Shown: positions 54,123-63,106, counted from the first letter of the stretch. The stretch is 64,000 bases of DNA from Pelorhabdus rhamnosifermentans (GCF_018835585.1 NZ_JAHGVE010000003.1:1-64000), one strand, 5' to 3'. Numbers and translations are program-made. The notes: generated from the sequence alone by a model not told the origin.

Positions 54123-54764
54123 ATGCAGGTGAAAAAAGTTTTCTGGGATGATCCATATCTGACGGAATTAACGGCCAAAGTAACCAGTATCAATGGGGGA
54201 ATGGTTACTGTTGATCGGACAATTGCCTATGCTTTTTCCGGAGGACAAGAGTCTGATTATGGAACGATAAACCAATATCCTATTCTAAATGCTGAAAAAA
54301 TCGGGAAACAAATTGTGTATTCATTAGAAGAAGAGCATGATTTGCATGTAGACGATGAGGTACTGATAAAAATAGACTGGGAAAGACGCTATAAATTAAT
54401 GCGGTTACATTTTGCTGCTGAAATTATTTTGGAACTGGTTTATCAAAATTACAACAGACCTGAGAAAATTGGCGCACATATATCTGTGGATAAGGCGAGA
54501 TTGGATTTCTTTTGGCAAGGAAATATTTCTCAAACATTTGACTTCCTTGAACGAGAGGCAAACCGATTGATTGATGATGATGTGATGATAAAGAGTGAAT
54601 TTAGCGATCAGGCAAGTGAAATTCGCTATTGGGAGATTGAAAATTTCGCTAGAGTATCATGCGGGGGAACTCATATTAAAAAAACTGGTGAAATAGGCAA
54701 AGTCTCGCTAAAGCGAAATAATATCGGAAAAGGCAAAGAAAGAATCGAAATTATTTTAGTGTAA
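54123..54764 (+). CDS. AlaX-like alanyl-tRNA editing protein (altered zinc motif)
   Basis: A 213-aa protein related to the editing domain of alanyl-tRNA synthetase, which hydrolyses mischarged Ser- or Gly-tRNA(Ala). The CxxxH half of the zinc site (SCGGTHI) is present. The other half, normally HxxxH, reads LHFAAE, with Glu replacing the second His. AFSGGQESDYG is the family N-terminal motif. The ATG at 54123 follows GTGGGGG. It is co-oriented with the CAT gene but 107 bp apart. The Glu substitution may keep metal binding or mark a distinct subfamily. Confidence 0.83.
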   Translation: MQVKKVFWDDPYLTELTAKVTSINGGMVTVDRTIAYAFSGGQESDYGTINQYPILNAEKIGKQIVYSLEEEHDLHVDDEVLIKIDWERRYKLMRLHFAAEIILELVYQNYNRPEKIGAHISVDKARLDFFWQGNISQTFDFLEREANRLIDDDVMIKSEFSDQASEIRYWEIENFARVSCGGTHIKKTGEIGKVSLKRNNIGKGKERIEIILV

Positions 54765-54811
54765 GATTTTTACTCAAAATTGAAACAATAAATTATTACT
54801 CATGGTATAGC

Positions 54812-54853
54812 TAAAAATCCTGCAAGTTTCCGATTGGAACTTACAGGATTTTT
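54812..54853. terminator. terminator copy 1 (repeat pair with 56542-56583)
   Basis: AAAAATCCTG (54813-54822) pairs with CAGGATTTTT (54844-54853), with inner pairing. It serves convergent AlaX-like and flavin-reductase genes. It is 39/42 identical to the element at 56542. Confidence 0.8.
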
Positions 54854-54858
54854 AGCGG

Positions 54859-55506
54859 TTAGTATTTTTTTATCATATCGATAACTCCAATTCCAGAGAA
54901 CTTCCCTTCGGCGTTTAATGGATTTTTGGGCTGGTGGATATTGAACATAAATCCATCTTCGCCATACCTGTTATCTAAATTATTAGAAAAATTTTCATCG
55001 ATGGCAATGGTCTGAACCTTTCCAATGATCAAAGAGGCTATACCTTTTTGTGATAAATCTTTTTCCATTTCAAGTCTGCATTCAAGGGATAAAAAGCTTT
55101 CTTTTATCCTTGGCGATTGAATTGTTTTTGAGGGTTCAAGCGTGAATCCTCCCAATGCAAATTCGTCATTTTCATAACTATTTTCTTCGACAGTTTTTCG
55201 GCAACTTTCAAAATAATCCCGACTTAAAAAGTTTATACAGAATTCTTTGGTTCTTACTATGTTTTTAAAAGTATGGGAGTGTCGTAGAATTCCGGGCATT
55301 ACAGCAAAAAAATCTCCGCCATCGCCGGAAAATGAACTCCATGAATGAAGGCAGGCATTTGGTTTACCATTTTCTTTGTAGGTTGAAATCATAAATAACG
55401 AATGTGGAATGCCGCAAACAAATTCAAACCAATGGAATATTTCGTATTGCTTAGGCCATTCTTCTTTAAAATATTCAGGTTTCTGGCTTAAAACTTCGAT
55501 TTTCAA
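54859..55506 (-). CDS. flavin reductase-like protein (FMN-binding split barrel)
   Basis: A 215-aa flavoprotein of the flavin reductase (DIM6/NTAB) family, with N-terminal IPHSLFMISTYKENGKPNA and VRTKEFCINFLS, typical of FMN-binding. It may reduce flavin with NAD(P)H or act on a specific substrate. It starts with TTG at 55506 after AAAGGAG. An AraC-family gene is transcribed just upstream in the same direction and probably regulates it. Confidence 0.85.
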   Translation of the reverse strand: MKIEVLSQKPEYFKEEWPKQYEIFHWFEFVCGIPHSLFMISTYKENGKPNACLHSWSSFSGDGGDFFAVMPGILRHSHTFKNIVRTKEFCINFLSRDYFESCRKTVEENSYENDEFALGGFTLEPSKTIQSPRIKESFLSLECRLEMEKDLSQKGIASLIIGKVQTIAIDENFSNNLDNRYGEDGFMFNIHQPKNPLNAEGKFSGIGVIDMIKKY

Positions 55507-55578
55507 TGATATCGCTCCTTTGTTTTTTTATCTACTATATCACTTGCGCATAAATTAGTATTGCAAAAATGCGACATG

Positions 55579-56418
55579 TTAACTTTTAGCATAGATAAGC
55601 GCTTTATTTGGTGTTCTGCCAGCATATTTTTTAAAATCGTTATTAAAGTGGGATTGATCGGTATAGTTATAGCGATAGGAAATATCTGCGAAATTTTGGT
55701 TTGGAGAATCATGCATCTCCTTCCAGATATTTTGGAATCTTACTAAATCGGTCAGCTTTTTTGGTGAAACACCTATAAAGTCTAAAAATAAACGTTGAAG
55801 TTGTCTTTGACTGATATTTACTTTAGTGCATATCTCCGATACGGATATCAAACCTTTGGCGTTTAGAATAAAATAGCTGGCATTCATTATATTGTTATTG
55901 AGTTGCTTCGTTCCAGAGAGGCGTTTAATCAAATACTTTTCAACTTCGACTATTCTTTCTTCCATTGCTGTTTTTTCTATGAGCAAGGTTTCAAGGTTAC
56001 TTTTAAAATCATAAAAGTATTCGTTAATATCGATAAAAGCATTTAATGATTCTTTCATCCCGATGTTGGAAAAAAGATAGACAGACCAAAAGTTAAAACG
56101 AATTGCAAAAGTGGAAATACATGTTGTTTTGTTTATATCAAAGATTCGAAACGGCGCGTTATTAATACCACAAAAATTACTACTTACTTTATTTGAATAG
56201 TAGTCTATGTCAAAAATAATATCCATACAGGTATCTGGAATGATGATTGTTGAATGGGGGATAAAAGCCTCTTTTCTAAATTTTAAAACGGGCTGTGGGG
56301 AACCCCAAAAGCATCGGATATAAGGTTTAAGCAATGGACATGGCGAAATTTCAACGTATTTCATTGTATTTTGGGGCTTAGCGATAATCGGCTTGAAGTG
56401 ATTTGCTAAGTTATACAT
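55579..56418 (-). CDS. AraC-family transcriptional regulator
   Basis: A 279-aa regulator. The N-terminal sensory domain (YVEISPCPLLKPYIRCFWGS, DUF6597-like) precedes the C-terminal two-HTH AraC domain (ISVSEICTKVNISQRQLQRL, FLDFIGVSPKKLTDLVRF, YTDQSHFNNDFKKYAGRTP). ATG at 56418 follows AGGGTGG. Neighbouring flavin reductase is the likely target. Lower-GC and Asn/Ile/Lys-rich composition than its neighbours may hint at acquisition, together with the repeats flanking the pair. Confidence 0.9.
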   Translation of the reverse strand: MYNLANHFKPIIAKPQNTMKYVEISPCPLLKPYIRCFWGSPQPVLKFRKEAFIPHSTIIIPDTCMDIIFDIDYYSNKVSSNFCGINNAPFRIFDINKTTCISTFAIRFNFWSVYLFSNIGMKESLNAFIDINEYFYDFKSNLETLLIEKTAMEERIVEVEKYLIKRLSGTKQLNNNIMNASYFILNAKGLISVSEICTKVNISQRQLQRLFLDFIGVSPKKLTDLVRFQNIWKEMHDSPNQNFADISYRYNYTDQSHFNNDFKKYAGRTPNKALIYAKS

Positions 56419-56541
56419 GAAAATCCACCCTTTAACATTATGTAGTAGTTACATTTTACAATTTGCTGACAATTATTAGCTTTTCTCTTGTGTTACACTC
56501 TTTCTCTCAAATTCAAATAATTATATATAAAGTGTAACAGT

Positions 56542-56583
56542 TAAAAATCCTGCAAGATTCCTATGGGAACTTACAGGATTTTT
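56542..56583. terminator. terminator copy 2 (repeat pair with 54812-54853)
   Basis: AAAAATCCTG (56543-56552) pairs with CAGGATTTTT (56574-56583). It lies four bases beyond the RpiR gene end, where it should terminate that gene, and upstream of the AraC gene. Only three of 42 bases differ from the first copy. Confidence 0.8.
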
Positions 56584-56586
56584 TTG

Positions 56587-57447
56587 TTAAAGCTTTTGAC
56601 TTGAAATGGCCAGACGGACTTTATTCATATTTTCAATAAATGTCTCCGGCCTTTTCAGCATGACGCCCGTATAGAGAAGATCCACAATAGCTAGGTGAAT
56701 GATTCGTGAAGCCGCTGCTTCCGGTCGGTAGCTTGTTTCTCGCGCCATACCATGTAGACAGATGTCGGCAATTTTGGTTATGGGTGATTTCATATAGCTA
56801 GTGATGGCTATTATGGTAGCCTGATTTTTTTTTGCCAATTCAACACTCTTTAGCAGCTCGATGCTGGCACCTGAATGGGAAATAGCTACGACTACGTCAC
56901 CTTGTTGCAGTAACGATGCTGAGGCAATTTGAAAATGCGGATCGGAGTAAGAACGCACCGGTATTCCGAATCTCATGAACCGGTGCTCAATGTCAGCTGC
57001 GATGATCGATGATCCTCCCAAACCATAGGCATCAATATGACGGGCTGCTGCTAAAATGTCAACTGCTTTCTCTAATGCTGCTAAATCAAGAACTTTTAGC
57101 GTATCTTGCAATCCTTCATTGATAATGTTAAAAATCTTTGGTGCAAAGACTTCAGCTGAATCACTGATTTCGACTTCCTGATAAACGGATTTGACTGGCG
57201 AAAAGAGATCACCAGCAAGCGCAATTTTTAAACCTTGGAAACCAACAAAATTTAGTTTGCGGCAAAATCGAAAAATGGTGGCTTCGGCGCTTTGTGATGC
57301 ATCAGCCAGCTCGGAAATGGTCATGTGAATGACGTTAGCGGAGTTTTGCAATATATAGTCAGCAATTTTTTGTTCAGCTTTCGTAAGATCATTATACATG
57401 CTTCGAAGTAGGGGTAAACAAGATGCGGACGGTTGATTATCAGACAT
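56587..57447 (-). CDS. RpiR/MurR-family regulator
   Basis: A 286-aa regulator: an N-terminal HTH_6 domain (YILQNSANVIHMTISELADA, SAEATIFRFCRKLNFVGFQG) and a C-terminal SIS domain that binds phosphosugars (YGLGGSSIIAADIEHRFMR, DVVVAISHSGASIELLKS). It is divergent from the dehydratase-gntP-gntK genes and most likely represses them, sensing 6-phosphogluconate or a KDG derivative. ATG at 57447 lies 5 nt after GGAGGT; TTG at 57459 overlaps that site. Confidence 0.91.
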   Translation of the reverse strand: MSDNQPSASCLPLLRSMYNDLTKAEQKIADYILQNSANVIHMTISELADASQSAEATIFRFCRKLNFVGFQGLKIALAGDLFSPVKSVYQEVEISDSAEVFAPKIFNIINEGLQDTLKVLDLAALEKAVDILAAARHIDAYGLGGSSIIAADIEHRFMRFGIPVRSYSDPHFQIASASLLQQGDVVVAISHSGASIELLKSVELAKKNQATIIAITSYMKSPITKIADICLHGMARETSYRPEAAASRIIHLAIVDLLYTGVMLKRPETFIENMNKVRLAISSQKL

Positions 57448-57529
57448 GGAAACCTCCAAGGTAATAAATTTATCATTATATCCCTATATTAACAAAAATG
57501 GTATTCAAACTGCAAATGCATTGTATGAA

Positions 57530-57544
57530 TGAAAATATTTTTCA
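57530..57544. promoter_or_regulatory. TGAAAA-TAT-TTTTCA palindrome, candidate RpiR operator
   Basis: The 6-bp half-sites around a TAT centre resemble TGAAA-n-TTTCA sites used by RpiR-family regulators. It lies between rpiR and the dehydratase promoter at 57584. Confidence 0.5.
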
Positions 57545-57583
57545 GGAACAATAAAATAATGATAAAAAAGAATCAAAAAGTTC

Positions 57584-57612
57584 TTGCAAATAAGGTAAAG
57601 TCTGATTATAAT
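57584..57612 (+). promoter_or_regulatory. promoter of the gluconate operon
   Basis: TTGCAA (57584-57589) and TATAAT (57607-57612) with 17-nt spacing, 72 bp before the dehydratase start. Confidence 0.8.
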
Positions 57613-57683
57613 AAAAATTGAAGTCAAATTATCACTTGTACAAACAAATTGATATAAAAATATCAAAAGAGGGAGCACTGCAT

Positions 57684-59330
57684 ATGAAAAAAGCACTAGA
57701 GAATTTGCCTACTTATCAGCGAGCTATAGCGAAAGGACATCTTGGCTCCTGTGGTGCACAATATCGTGACTTGAACAAGCCCATTATTGCTGTTGTGAAT
57801 ACGTGGAATGAAATTGTTCCTGGTCACTGTCATTTGAGAGCGTTAGCAGAGGACGTAAAGAAAGGTATCTTAGCTGCCGGCGGGTATCCGTTGGAATTCA
57901 ATACTATTGCCATTTGTGACGGCATTGCCCAGGGGCATAAAGGGATGCGTTATGCTTTGCCAAGCCGTGAACTTATTGCCGACTCTGTTGAGGCCATGAT
58001 CAATGGACATGGGATCTTTGACGGAATGGTTTTATTAGGCTCATGCGATAAAATTGTCCCTGCTTTACTTATGGCTACAGCAAGAATCAATATACCGTCA
58101 GTCGTTGTGACGGGTGGCCCAATGGTGAATCGGATAAAACCGCGGGAATCTAAAGCGGCGCGTCAGAAGTTTTTAGCAGGAGAAATATCGGAGGAAGAAT
58201 TGTTTGATGTGACAGTGGATTATTATCCGAGTGCTGGGGTTTGTCCGTTCTTAGGTACTGCGAATACCATGTGTTTGGTTGCTGAATCATTAGGAATGTC
58301 GTTATCTGGCTCGACGGCTGTTCCGGCCTTGGATGATTTGCGAAATGAGTTTGCTTATAAAAGTGGCATGGCAGTCATGGAACTTCTGGAAAGAGATGTG
58401 AAACCCAGGGATATTATGACGTTGTCTGCTTTTTATAATGCCATCGCTTTCGTATCTGGTATCGGGGGATCATTGAACTCTGTTTTGCATCTGCCAGCGA
58501 TTGCCCATGAATGTGGATTAAAGATAACCTATGATGACTTTGATCGAATTAGCAAGAAAACGCCGCTTATTGTACGAGTAACTCCGAATAGTCCAGATTA
58601 TACCGTAGCACATCTTCAGGCTGTCGGCGGTGTTCCGACGATCATGAAAGAACTTTTGCCTGTGTTGGATGATAGCGTAATGACTGTTGATGGAAAGACA
58701 CTATCTGAAGTGATCGAAGGTGCAATTTCTCCAGATGGCAAGATCATTAAGTCTTTTAGTGCTCCTTTTGCTGACGAAGGTGGGATAGCGGTTTTAACTG
58801 GAAATTTGGCTCCCGAGGGGGCCATTGTGAAAAGTTCTGCTGTACCGCCTGAGTTGTGGCAATTTTCAGGGCCAGCTAAAGTATTTGAATCGGAAGAGGA
58901 ATGTATTGAGTCTGTTGAAAGAGGACTTGTGAGTTCAGGAGATGTCATTATCGTTCGTAATGAAGGGCCCAAGGGTGGCCCGGGTATGCGGGAAATGCAT
59001 CGTATTACAGAAGTAGTTGTTAAACTGAAAAATGTGGCTGTGATTACGGATGGAAGGTTCTCAGGAGCATCGGCAGGACTTTCAATTGGTTATTTATCGC
59101 CGGAGGCGGCAGAGAACGGGCCTATTTCACTTGTGGAACAGGGCGATTTAATCGAAATTGATATACATCAGCGAACATTACATTGGCATGTTGCTGAATC
59201 AGAAGCAGAACGCCGTGTCAATAGAAATAAACGGCTTCAGCGTCAGGAAGAAAGCAGCTTTCTTGAACTTTATCGGATGAGTACGACATCGGCGGCTAAT
59301 GGTGCAGTGCGTAAGCTAAACCATGAATGA
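57684..59330 (+). CDS. IlvD/Edd-family dehydratase, probably sugar-acid (gluconate) dehydratase
   Basis: A 548-aa Fe-S dehydratase. NTWNEIVPGHCHLRALAEDV, GSCDKIVPALLMATAR and GVCPFLGTANTM carry the conserved cysteines, and ITDGRFSGASAGLSIGY the C-terminal signature. The size suits IlvD (dihydroxy-acid dehydratase) more than Edd. Placement with GntP, gluconokinase and an RpiR regulator, away from any ilv genes, argues for gluconate to KDG or 6-phosphogluconate to KDPG. ATG at 57684 follows GAGGGAG; the in-frame ATG at 57618 has no ribosome site. Confidence 0.85.
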   Translation: MKKALENLPTYQRAIAKGHLGSCGAQYRDLNKPIIAVVNTWNEIVPGHCHLRALAEDVKKGILAAGGYPLEFNTIAICDGIAQGHKGMRYALPSRELIADSVEAMINGHGIFDGMVLLGSCDKIVPALLMATARINIPSVVVTGGPMVNRIKPRESKAARQKFLAGEISEEELFDVTVDYYPSAGVCPFLGTANTMCLVAESLGMSLSGSTAVPALDDLRNEFAYKSGMAVMELLERDVKPRDIMTLSAFYNAIAFVSGIGGSLNSVLHLPAIAHECGLKITYDDFDRISKKTPLIVRVTPNSPDYTVAHLQAVGGVPTIMKELLPVLDDSVMTVDGKTLSEVIEGAISPDGKIIKSFSAPFADEGGIAVLTGNLAPEGAIVKSSAVPPELWQFSGPAKVFESEEECIESVERGLVSSGDVIIVRNEGPKGGPGMREMHRITEVVVKLKNVAVITDGRFSGASAGLSIGYLSPEAAENGPISLVEQGDLIEIDIHQRTLHWHVAESEAERRVNRNKRLQRQEESSFLELYRMSTTSAANGAVRKLNHE

Positions 59331-59456
59331 TAAAGGTACGCACGATTAGGCGTTGATATTGGACGAATAGATGGGGGGTGATAGGAGGGCGACTACCTAC
59401 ACGTTGTGTAACGAGGTTTATACATTGACGGGACAATTAAAAAGGAGGTTTGTTTT

Positions 59457-60788
59457 ATGTTAATTGGACTTGCTGCGATTTCTGTTCTCTTACTTTTAAT
59501 TATGATTACTAAGTTCAAGGTGAATCCTTTTGTAACATTAATGGTAGTTTCTGTTTTTCTCGGTTTAGCGGCTGGCATGCCGTTAGATAAAATTGTCGAT
59601 TCTATTCAGGCTGGGATGGGAAATACACTTGGTTTCATAGCCATTGTTTTGGGACTTGGGACAATGCTGGGCAAGATGTTAGAGGAGTCTGGCGGTGCGG
59701 AAAGAATAGCAAAAACATTGATTCATGCGTTCGGGCTCAGACAAGTGCATTGGGCGATGATGTTCGTTGCCTTTATCGTTGGTATTCCGGTGTTTTTTCA
59801 AGTAGGATTTGTTCTGTTAATTCCTCTAGTATTTACGATTGCCAAGGAAACGGGATTGTCTTTACTGAAAGTTGGATTACCGCTACTGGCAGGATTGTCT
59901 GTTGTGCACGGAATGGTTCCCCCCCATCCGGCAGCTATGGCAGCGGTGAACATTTTTAAGGCGGATATTGGCAAGACGATCGTATACAGTCTAATTGTTG
60001 GATTACCCACAGCTGCAATCGCTGGCCCTATTTTTGCAACGTATATCTCAAAAAGGATGGAGCATATTGCCGTGCCGGAAGGGTTTGCCAGCCAGATTAA
60101 GGCAGGACGAGAAGAGCATGAAATGCCTGGTTTTGGCATTACCATTCTTACAATATTAATGCCGGTTTTATTGATGCTGTTAGGGACGATAGCTGATCTT
60201 ACGCTAGATAAAACTTCTTATGCTTTTGCAGTTATGAAATTTGTGGGCAGCCCGTTTATGTCATTGCTATTGGCTCTGTTGTTTGCTTTTATTTCGTTTG
60301 GATTTTATCGTAATTTCACAATGGGCCAAATTGGCAAGTTTTGTGATCAGTCTTTGCCTGTTATCGCGAGTATCCTAATGGTTATCGGCGCGGGTGGTGC
60401 TTTTAATAAGGTGCTGCTAGATAGTGGCGTTGGGAACGAAATTGCCAAGTTGGCTTCGGTGATGCAACTCAATCCGATTGTTCTGGGTTGGACTATTGCC
60501 GCTATGATTCGGGTTGCTACAGGTTCAGCTACTGTTTCTATGATGACTGCTGCGGGGATTGTAGCACCCATTGTGGCAAATCAAAGCGGTGTTTCAAAAG
60601 AATTAGTGGTTTTAGCTGTTGGTTCAGGTTCTTTAATTCTCTCTCACGTCAATGATTCTGGTTTCTGGATTATCAAAGAATATTTTGGTATGACTGTTCC
60701 ACAGACATTGAAAACGTGGACTGTTCTAGAAACACTGCTAGGTGTTTCGGCGTTAATATTCACTTTGATTCTTTCTCAAGTGGTATAA
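59457..60788 (+). CDS. GntP-family gluconate:H+ symporter
   Basis: A 443-aa, 12-14-helix permease. VPPHPAAMAAVN, GIPVFFQVGFVLLIPLVF and the C-terminal HVNDSGFWIIKEYFGMT are GntP/IdnT signatures. Gluconate or a related aldonate (idonate, fructuronate) is the likely substrate. AAAGGAGG lies 8 nt before the ATG at 59457. It is between the dehydratase and gluconokinase genes in one direction. Confidence 0.94.
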   Translation: MLIGLAAISVLLLLIMITKFKVNPFVTLMVVSVFLGLAAGMPLDKIVDSIQAGMGNTLGFIAIVLGLGTMLGKMLEESGGAERIAKTLIHAFGLRQVHWAMMFVAFIVGIPVFFQVGFVLLIPLVFTIAKETGLSLLKVGLPLLAGLSVVHGMVPPHPAAMAAVNIFKADIGKTIVYSLIVGLPTAAIAGPIFATYISKRMEHIAVPEGFASQIKAGREEHEMPGFGITILTILMPVLLMLLGTIADLTLDKTSYAFAVMKFVGSPFMSLLLALLFAFISFGFYRNFTMGQIGKFCDQSLPVIASILMVIGAGGAFNKVLLDSGVGNEIAKLASVMQLNPIVLGWTIAAMIRVATGSATVSMMTAAGIVAPIVANQSGVSKELVVLAVGSGSLILSHVNDSGFWIIKEYFGMTVPQTLKTWTVLETLLGVSALIFTLILSQVV

Positions 60789-60791
60789 GAA

Positions 60792-60874
60792 ATTTTCGAA
60801 AATGATATTATACAGTATCAGAATAATTTTCTCATTATTCTGATACCATGTGAAGGACGGGCTTCGTCCTTCAC
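60792..60874. repeat. three consecutive palindromes in front of gluconokinase
   Basis: ATTTTCGAAAAT (60792-60803) is a perfect 12-bp palindrome. GTATCAGAATAAT (60815-60827) pairs with ATTATTCTGATAC (60834-60846). GTGAAGGACG (60850-60859) pairs with CGTCCTTCAC (60865-60874). None is followed by a T run, so they are probably regulatory or mRNA-processing structures rather than terminators. Confidence 0.75.
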
Positions 60875-60920
60875 TAGTTGGTAATCGTCATAAGTCAGGT
60901 TAAGCAAAGGAGTTTTGAAC

Positions 60921-62456
60921 ATGCGTCAACAAGCGGTTATGGGCATTGACATTGGTACTACCGGTTGCCGCGCTGTTATCTATCGACCGGACGGTACTAC
61001 TCTCGCCAATCAGTCGTTAGAATATCCTCTATATACTCCGCAGGCGGCTTGGGCTGAGCAGGACCCGGAGGAAATATATGCAGCGTTCATCCAAGTAGTT
61101 AGTCGGGCCATGGTTCAAAGTAAATTAAAAGCGGATGAGTTGGCTGGTATTTGCTTTAGTGCAGTGATGCATAGTGTGATTCCTATTGATCAAAATGGAC
61201 ATCCCCTTCATAATATGTTGATTTGGGCCGATTCTCGCAGTCAACTGTATACTGAAAAATTAAAAAACGATTTTGATGTTAAGAATATTTATTGTAAAAC
61301 GGGCTGTCCCCTCCATCCCATGTATCCCTTGTCAAAAATACTTTGGTTTAAGTATGAACGACCTGATATTTTTGCTCGTACGGCAAAATTTATCGGTATC
61401 AAGGAGTTTATTTGTTACCGCTTATTTGGTAAATTTATTGTCGATAAATCGGTTGCTACTGCTACAGCTCTTTATAATATCCATACCATGGAATGGGATA
61501 GCGAACTTTTAACGATACTGGGAATTTCGAGCGAAATGCTGTCTGAAGTCGTGCCAACTACTTTTATTGTTCAAGGCATTGTATCTGAGATAGCTGATCG
61601 ACTGGGTATCTTGACTGATACCCCTCTTGTTATGGGGGCAACGGATGGAATTTTGTCGAATATCGGGGCAGGAGCCATTAATCCGGGTCAGGTTACAGCC
61701 ATGATTGGTACGAGTGGCGCTGTACGTATCGTGACGGATAAACCAAAAGTGGACGAAAAGATGCGTACCTGGTGTTACAATATGACGGAGGATTATTGGG
61801 TTCTCGGTGGTGCTATTAACAATGGTGGGATTGCTTTTCGCTGGGCTAGAGACAAATTTGCTGCAACGGAACAGTATGTAGCAGATAAACTCGACTTGGA
61901 TACGTACGAAATATTGAGTAAATATGCTGAGCAAAAGCCTGCCGGTTCGGATGGATTAATTATGCTGCCTTTCTTTTCGGGAGAAAGGGCACCTTACTAT
62001 AACGCGAATGCTAGGGGGGTGCTGTTTGGACTGAATTTGAATCACGGGAAACGTCATTTGGTTCGTGCTACGATGGAAGGAATCGTCTATAGTATGTTCA
62101 GCGTTTTTCGGGCATTAGAGGAAGTAACAGGAAAAGCGGGTGAGATTCGTGTAAGTGGCAGTTTTACCCGTTCCCGGTTATGGGTTCAGATCATGGCAGA
62201 CGTTTTCGGGCGAGTGATTACTGTTCCTGGGGAGCCGGAAGGGGCTGCTTTTGGAGCAGCCATTTTGGGAATGTATGCGTTGGGGATGATTCAGGATATT
62301 AAGGAAGTCAAGCATTTGATCCATATTAAAGAACGATACTATCCTGACGAGGCCCTTCATGCGCGTTACCAGAGACTCTATTTGGTATATGAACGAATTT
62401 ACTGGAATTTACAAAAGGAATTTGAAGAAATAGCCGAAATTCAGCGGACCTTTTAA
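60921..62456 (+). CDS. gntK: FGGY-family sugar kinase, probable gluconokinase
   Basis: A 511-aa ATP-dependent kinase with the FGGY actin-like fold: MGIDIGTTGCRAVIYRPDGT at the N-terminus, TDGILSNIGAGAI and GGAINNGGIAFRW in the middle, and the C-terminal signature VSGSFTRSRLWVQIMADVFG. It resembles gluconate kinase (GntK of Bacillus, about 513 aa) in length. ATG at 60921 follows AAGGAG with 8-nt spacing; TTG at 60915 is too close. It phosphorylates gluconate taken up by GntP, although xylulose or another polyol is not excluded. Confidence 0.88.
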   Translation: MRQQAVMGIDIGTTGCRAVIYRPDGTTLANQSLEYPLYTPQAAWAEQDPEEIYAAFIQVVSRAMVQSKLKADELAGICFSAVMHSVIPIDQNGHPLHNMLIWADSRSQLYTEKLKNDFDVKNIYCKTGCPLHPMYPLSKILWFKYERPDIFARTAKFIGIKEFICYRLFGKFIVDKSVATATALYNIHTMEWDSELLTILGISSEMLSEVVPTTFIVQGIVSEIADRLGILTDTPLVMGATDGILSNIGAGAINPGQVTAMIGTSGAVRIVTDKPKVDEKMRTWCYNMTEDYWVLGGAINNGGIAFRWARDKFAATEQYVADKLDLDTYEILSKYAEQKPAGSDGLIMLPFFSGERAPYYNANARGVLFGLNLNHGKRHLVRATMEGIVYSMFSVFRALEEVTGKAGEIRVSGSFTRSRLWVQIMADVFGRVITVPGEPEGAAFGAAILGMYALGMIQDIKEVKHLIHIKERYYPDEALHARYQRLYLVYERIYWNLQKEFEEIAEIQRTF

Positions 62457-62499
62457 ACTGGAGCAAATATTTTAGAGTAAGGTAAGTTGATAAATTACG

Positions 62500-62542
62500 T
62501 ATAAATGAGGACTGCAACTTTCCGTTGCAGTCCTCATTTATA
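62500..62542 (+). terminator. terminator of the gluconate operon
   Basis: TAAATGAGGACTGCAAC (62502-62518) pairs perfectly with GTTGCAGTCCTCATTTA (62524-62540); flanking bases extend the stem. A weak T run follows. The rest of 62543-62737 shows nothing recognisable. Confidence 0.8.
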
Positions 62543-62737
62543 CTAGTAGGGAAATTATAGATTTATCTAAAAGAACAATGGTATGATAATATTGGCAGGA
62601 ATGATATTTTTGAGTATTTATTTACCATAATCCGAGAAAAATTGTCCAGATCTTACTCTTTTAGCAGGACTCTAATTGGAAATAGAAGAAATAGGAATGG
62701 TAAAATAGGATAGATGTTGATAGAGCCATTCTCGTAT

Positions 62738-63031
62738 TTATCTTCGAATAGGTTCCCAGGCTAATGATTGCATCATCAGTCGTATGCCATCCGAAAATCC
62801 TTGATTGTAGAATATCTCGCCAGCGACCGTTTCTTGGGTTGTGAAGTATTCATGTAATTGTTCTAATTTTTCCATAGTTTCTTCCGGCAAGGTTTTGGAG
62901 AATTCTTTTTCCAATTGATCAATTTTTTGTTCTGCCCAATAGTAATTACGTGATACTTTTTCCAAGTTCATTAGGTCGCTTGCATCATGCATCAGTCGTA
63001 ATTCCGTAGTAGTTGTCTCAAAAACACGCAT
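62738..63031 (-). CDS. DUF6809-like small protein
   Basis: A 97-aa soluble, largely helical protein. The pattern AEQKIDQLEKEFSKTLPEE, LEQLHEYFTTQETVAGEIF and NQGFSDGIRLMMQSL resembles small proteins of the DUF6809 type, common in Firmicutes and in accessory regions; function unknown. ATG at 63031 follows AAAGGGG. It is divergent from the Cro/CI-like gene. Confidence 0.65.
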   Translation of the reverse strand: MRVFETTTTELRLMHDASDLMNLEKVSRNYYWAEQKIDQLEKEFSKTLPEETMEKLEQLHEYFTTQETVAGEIFYNQGFSDGIRLMMQSLAWEPIRR

Positions 63032-63106
63032 GTCATTCACCCCTTTGTTTTTTTGAAAACCATTAAGCATTAACTTAAAATTTAAATCTTACACTTATTA
63101 TATCAC

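Noticed and set aside
59798-60145. Long antisense frames inside gntP (also inside accC, transketolase, pxp genes)
   Set aside because: They are reverse-strand shadows without ribosome sites and with low-complexity Pro/Ser/Thr composition expected from mirrored membrane-protein codons.
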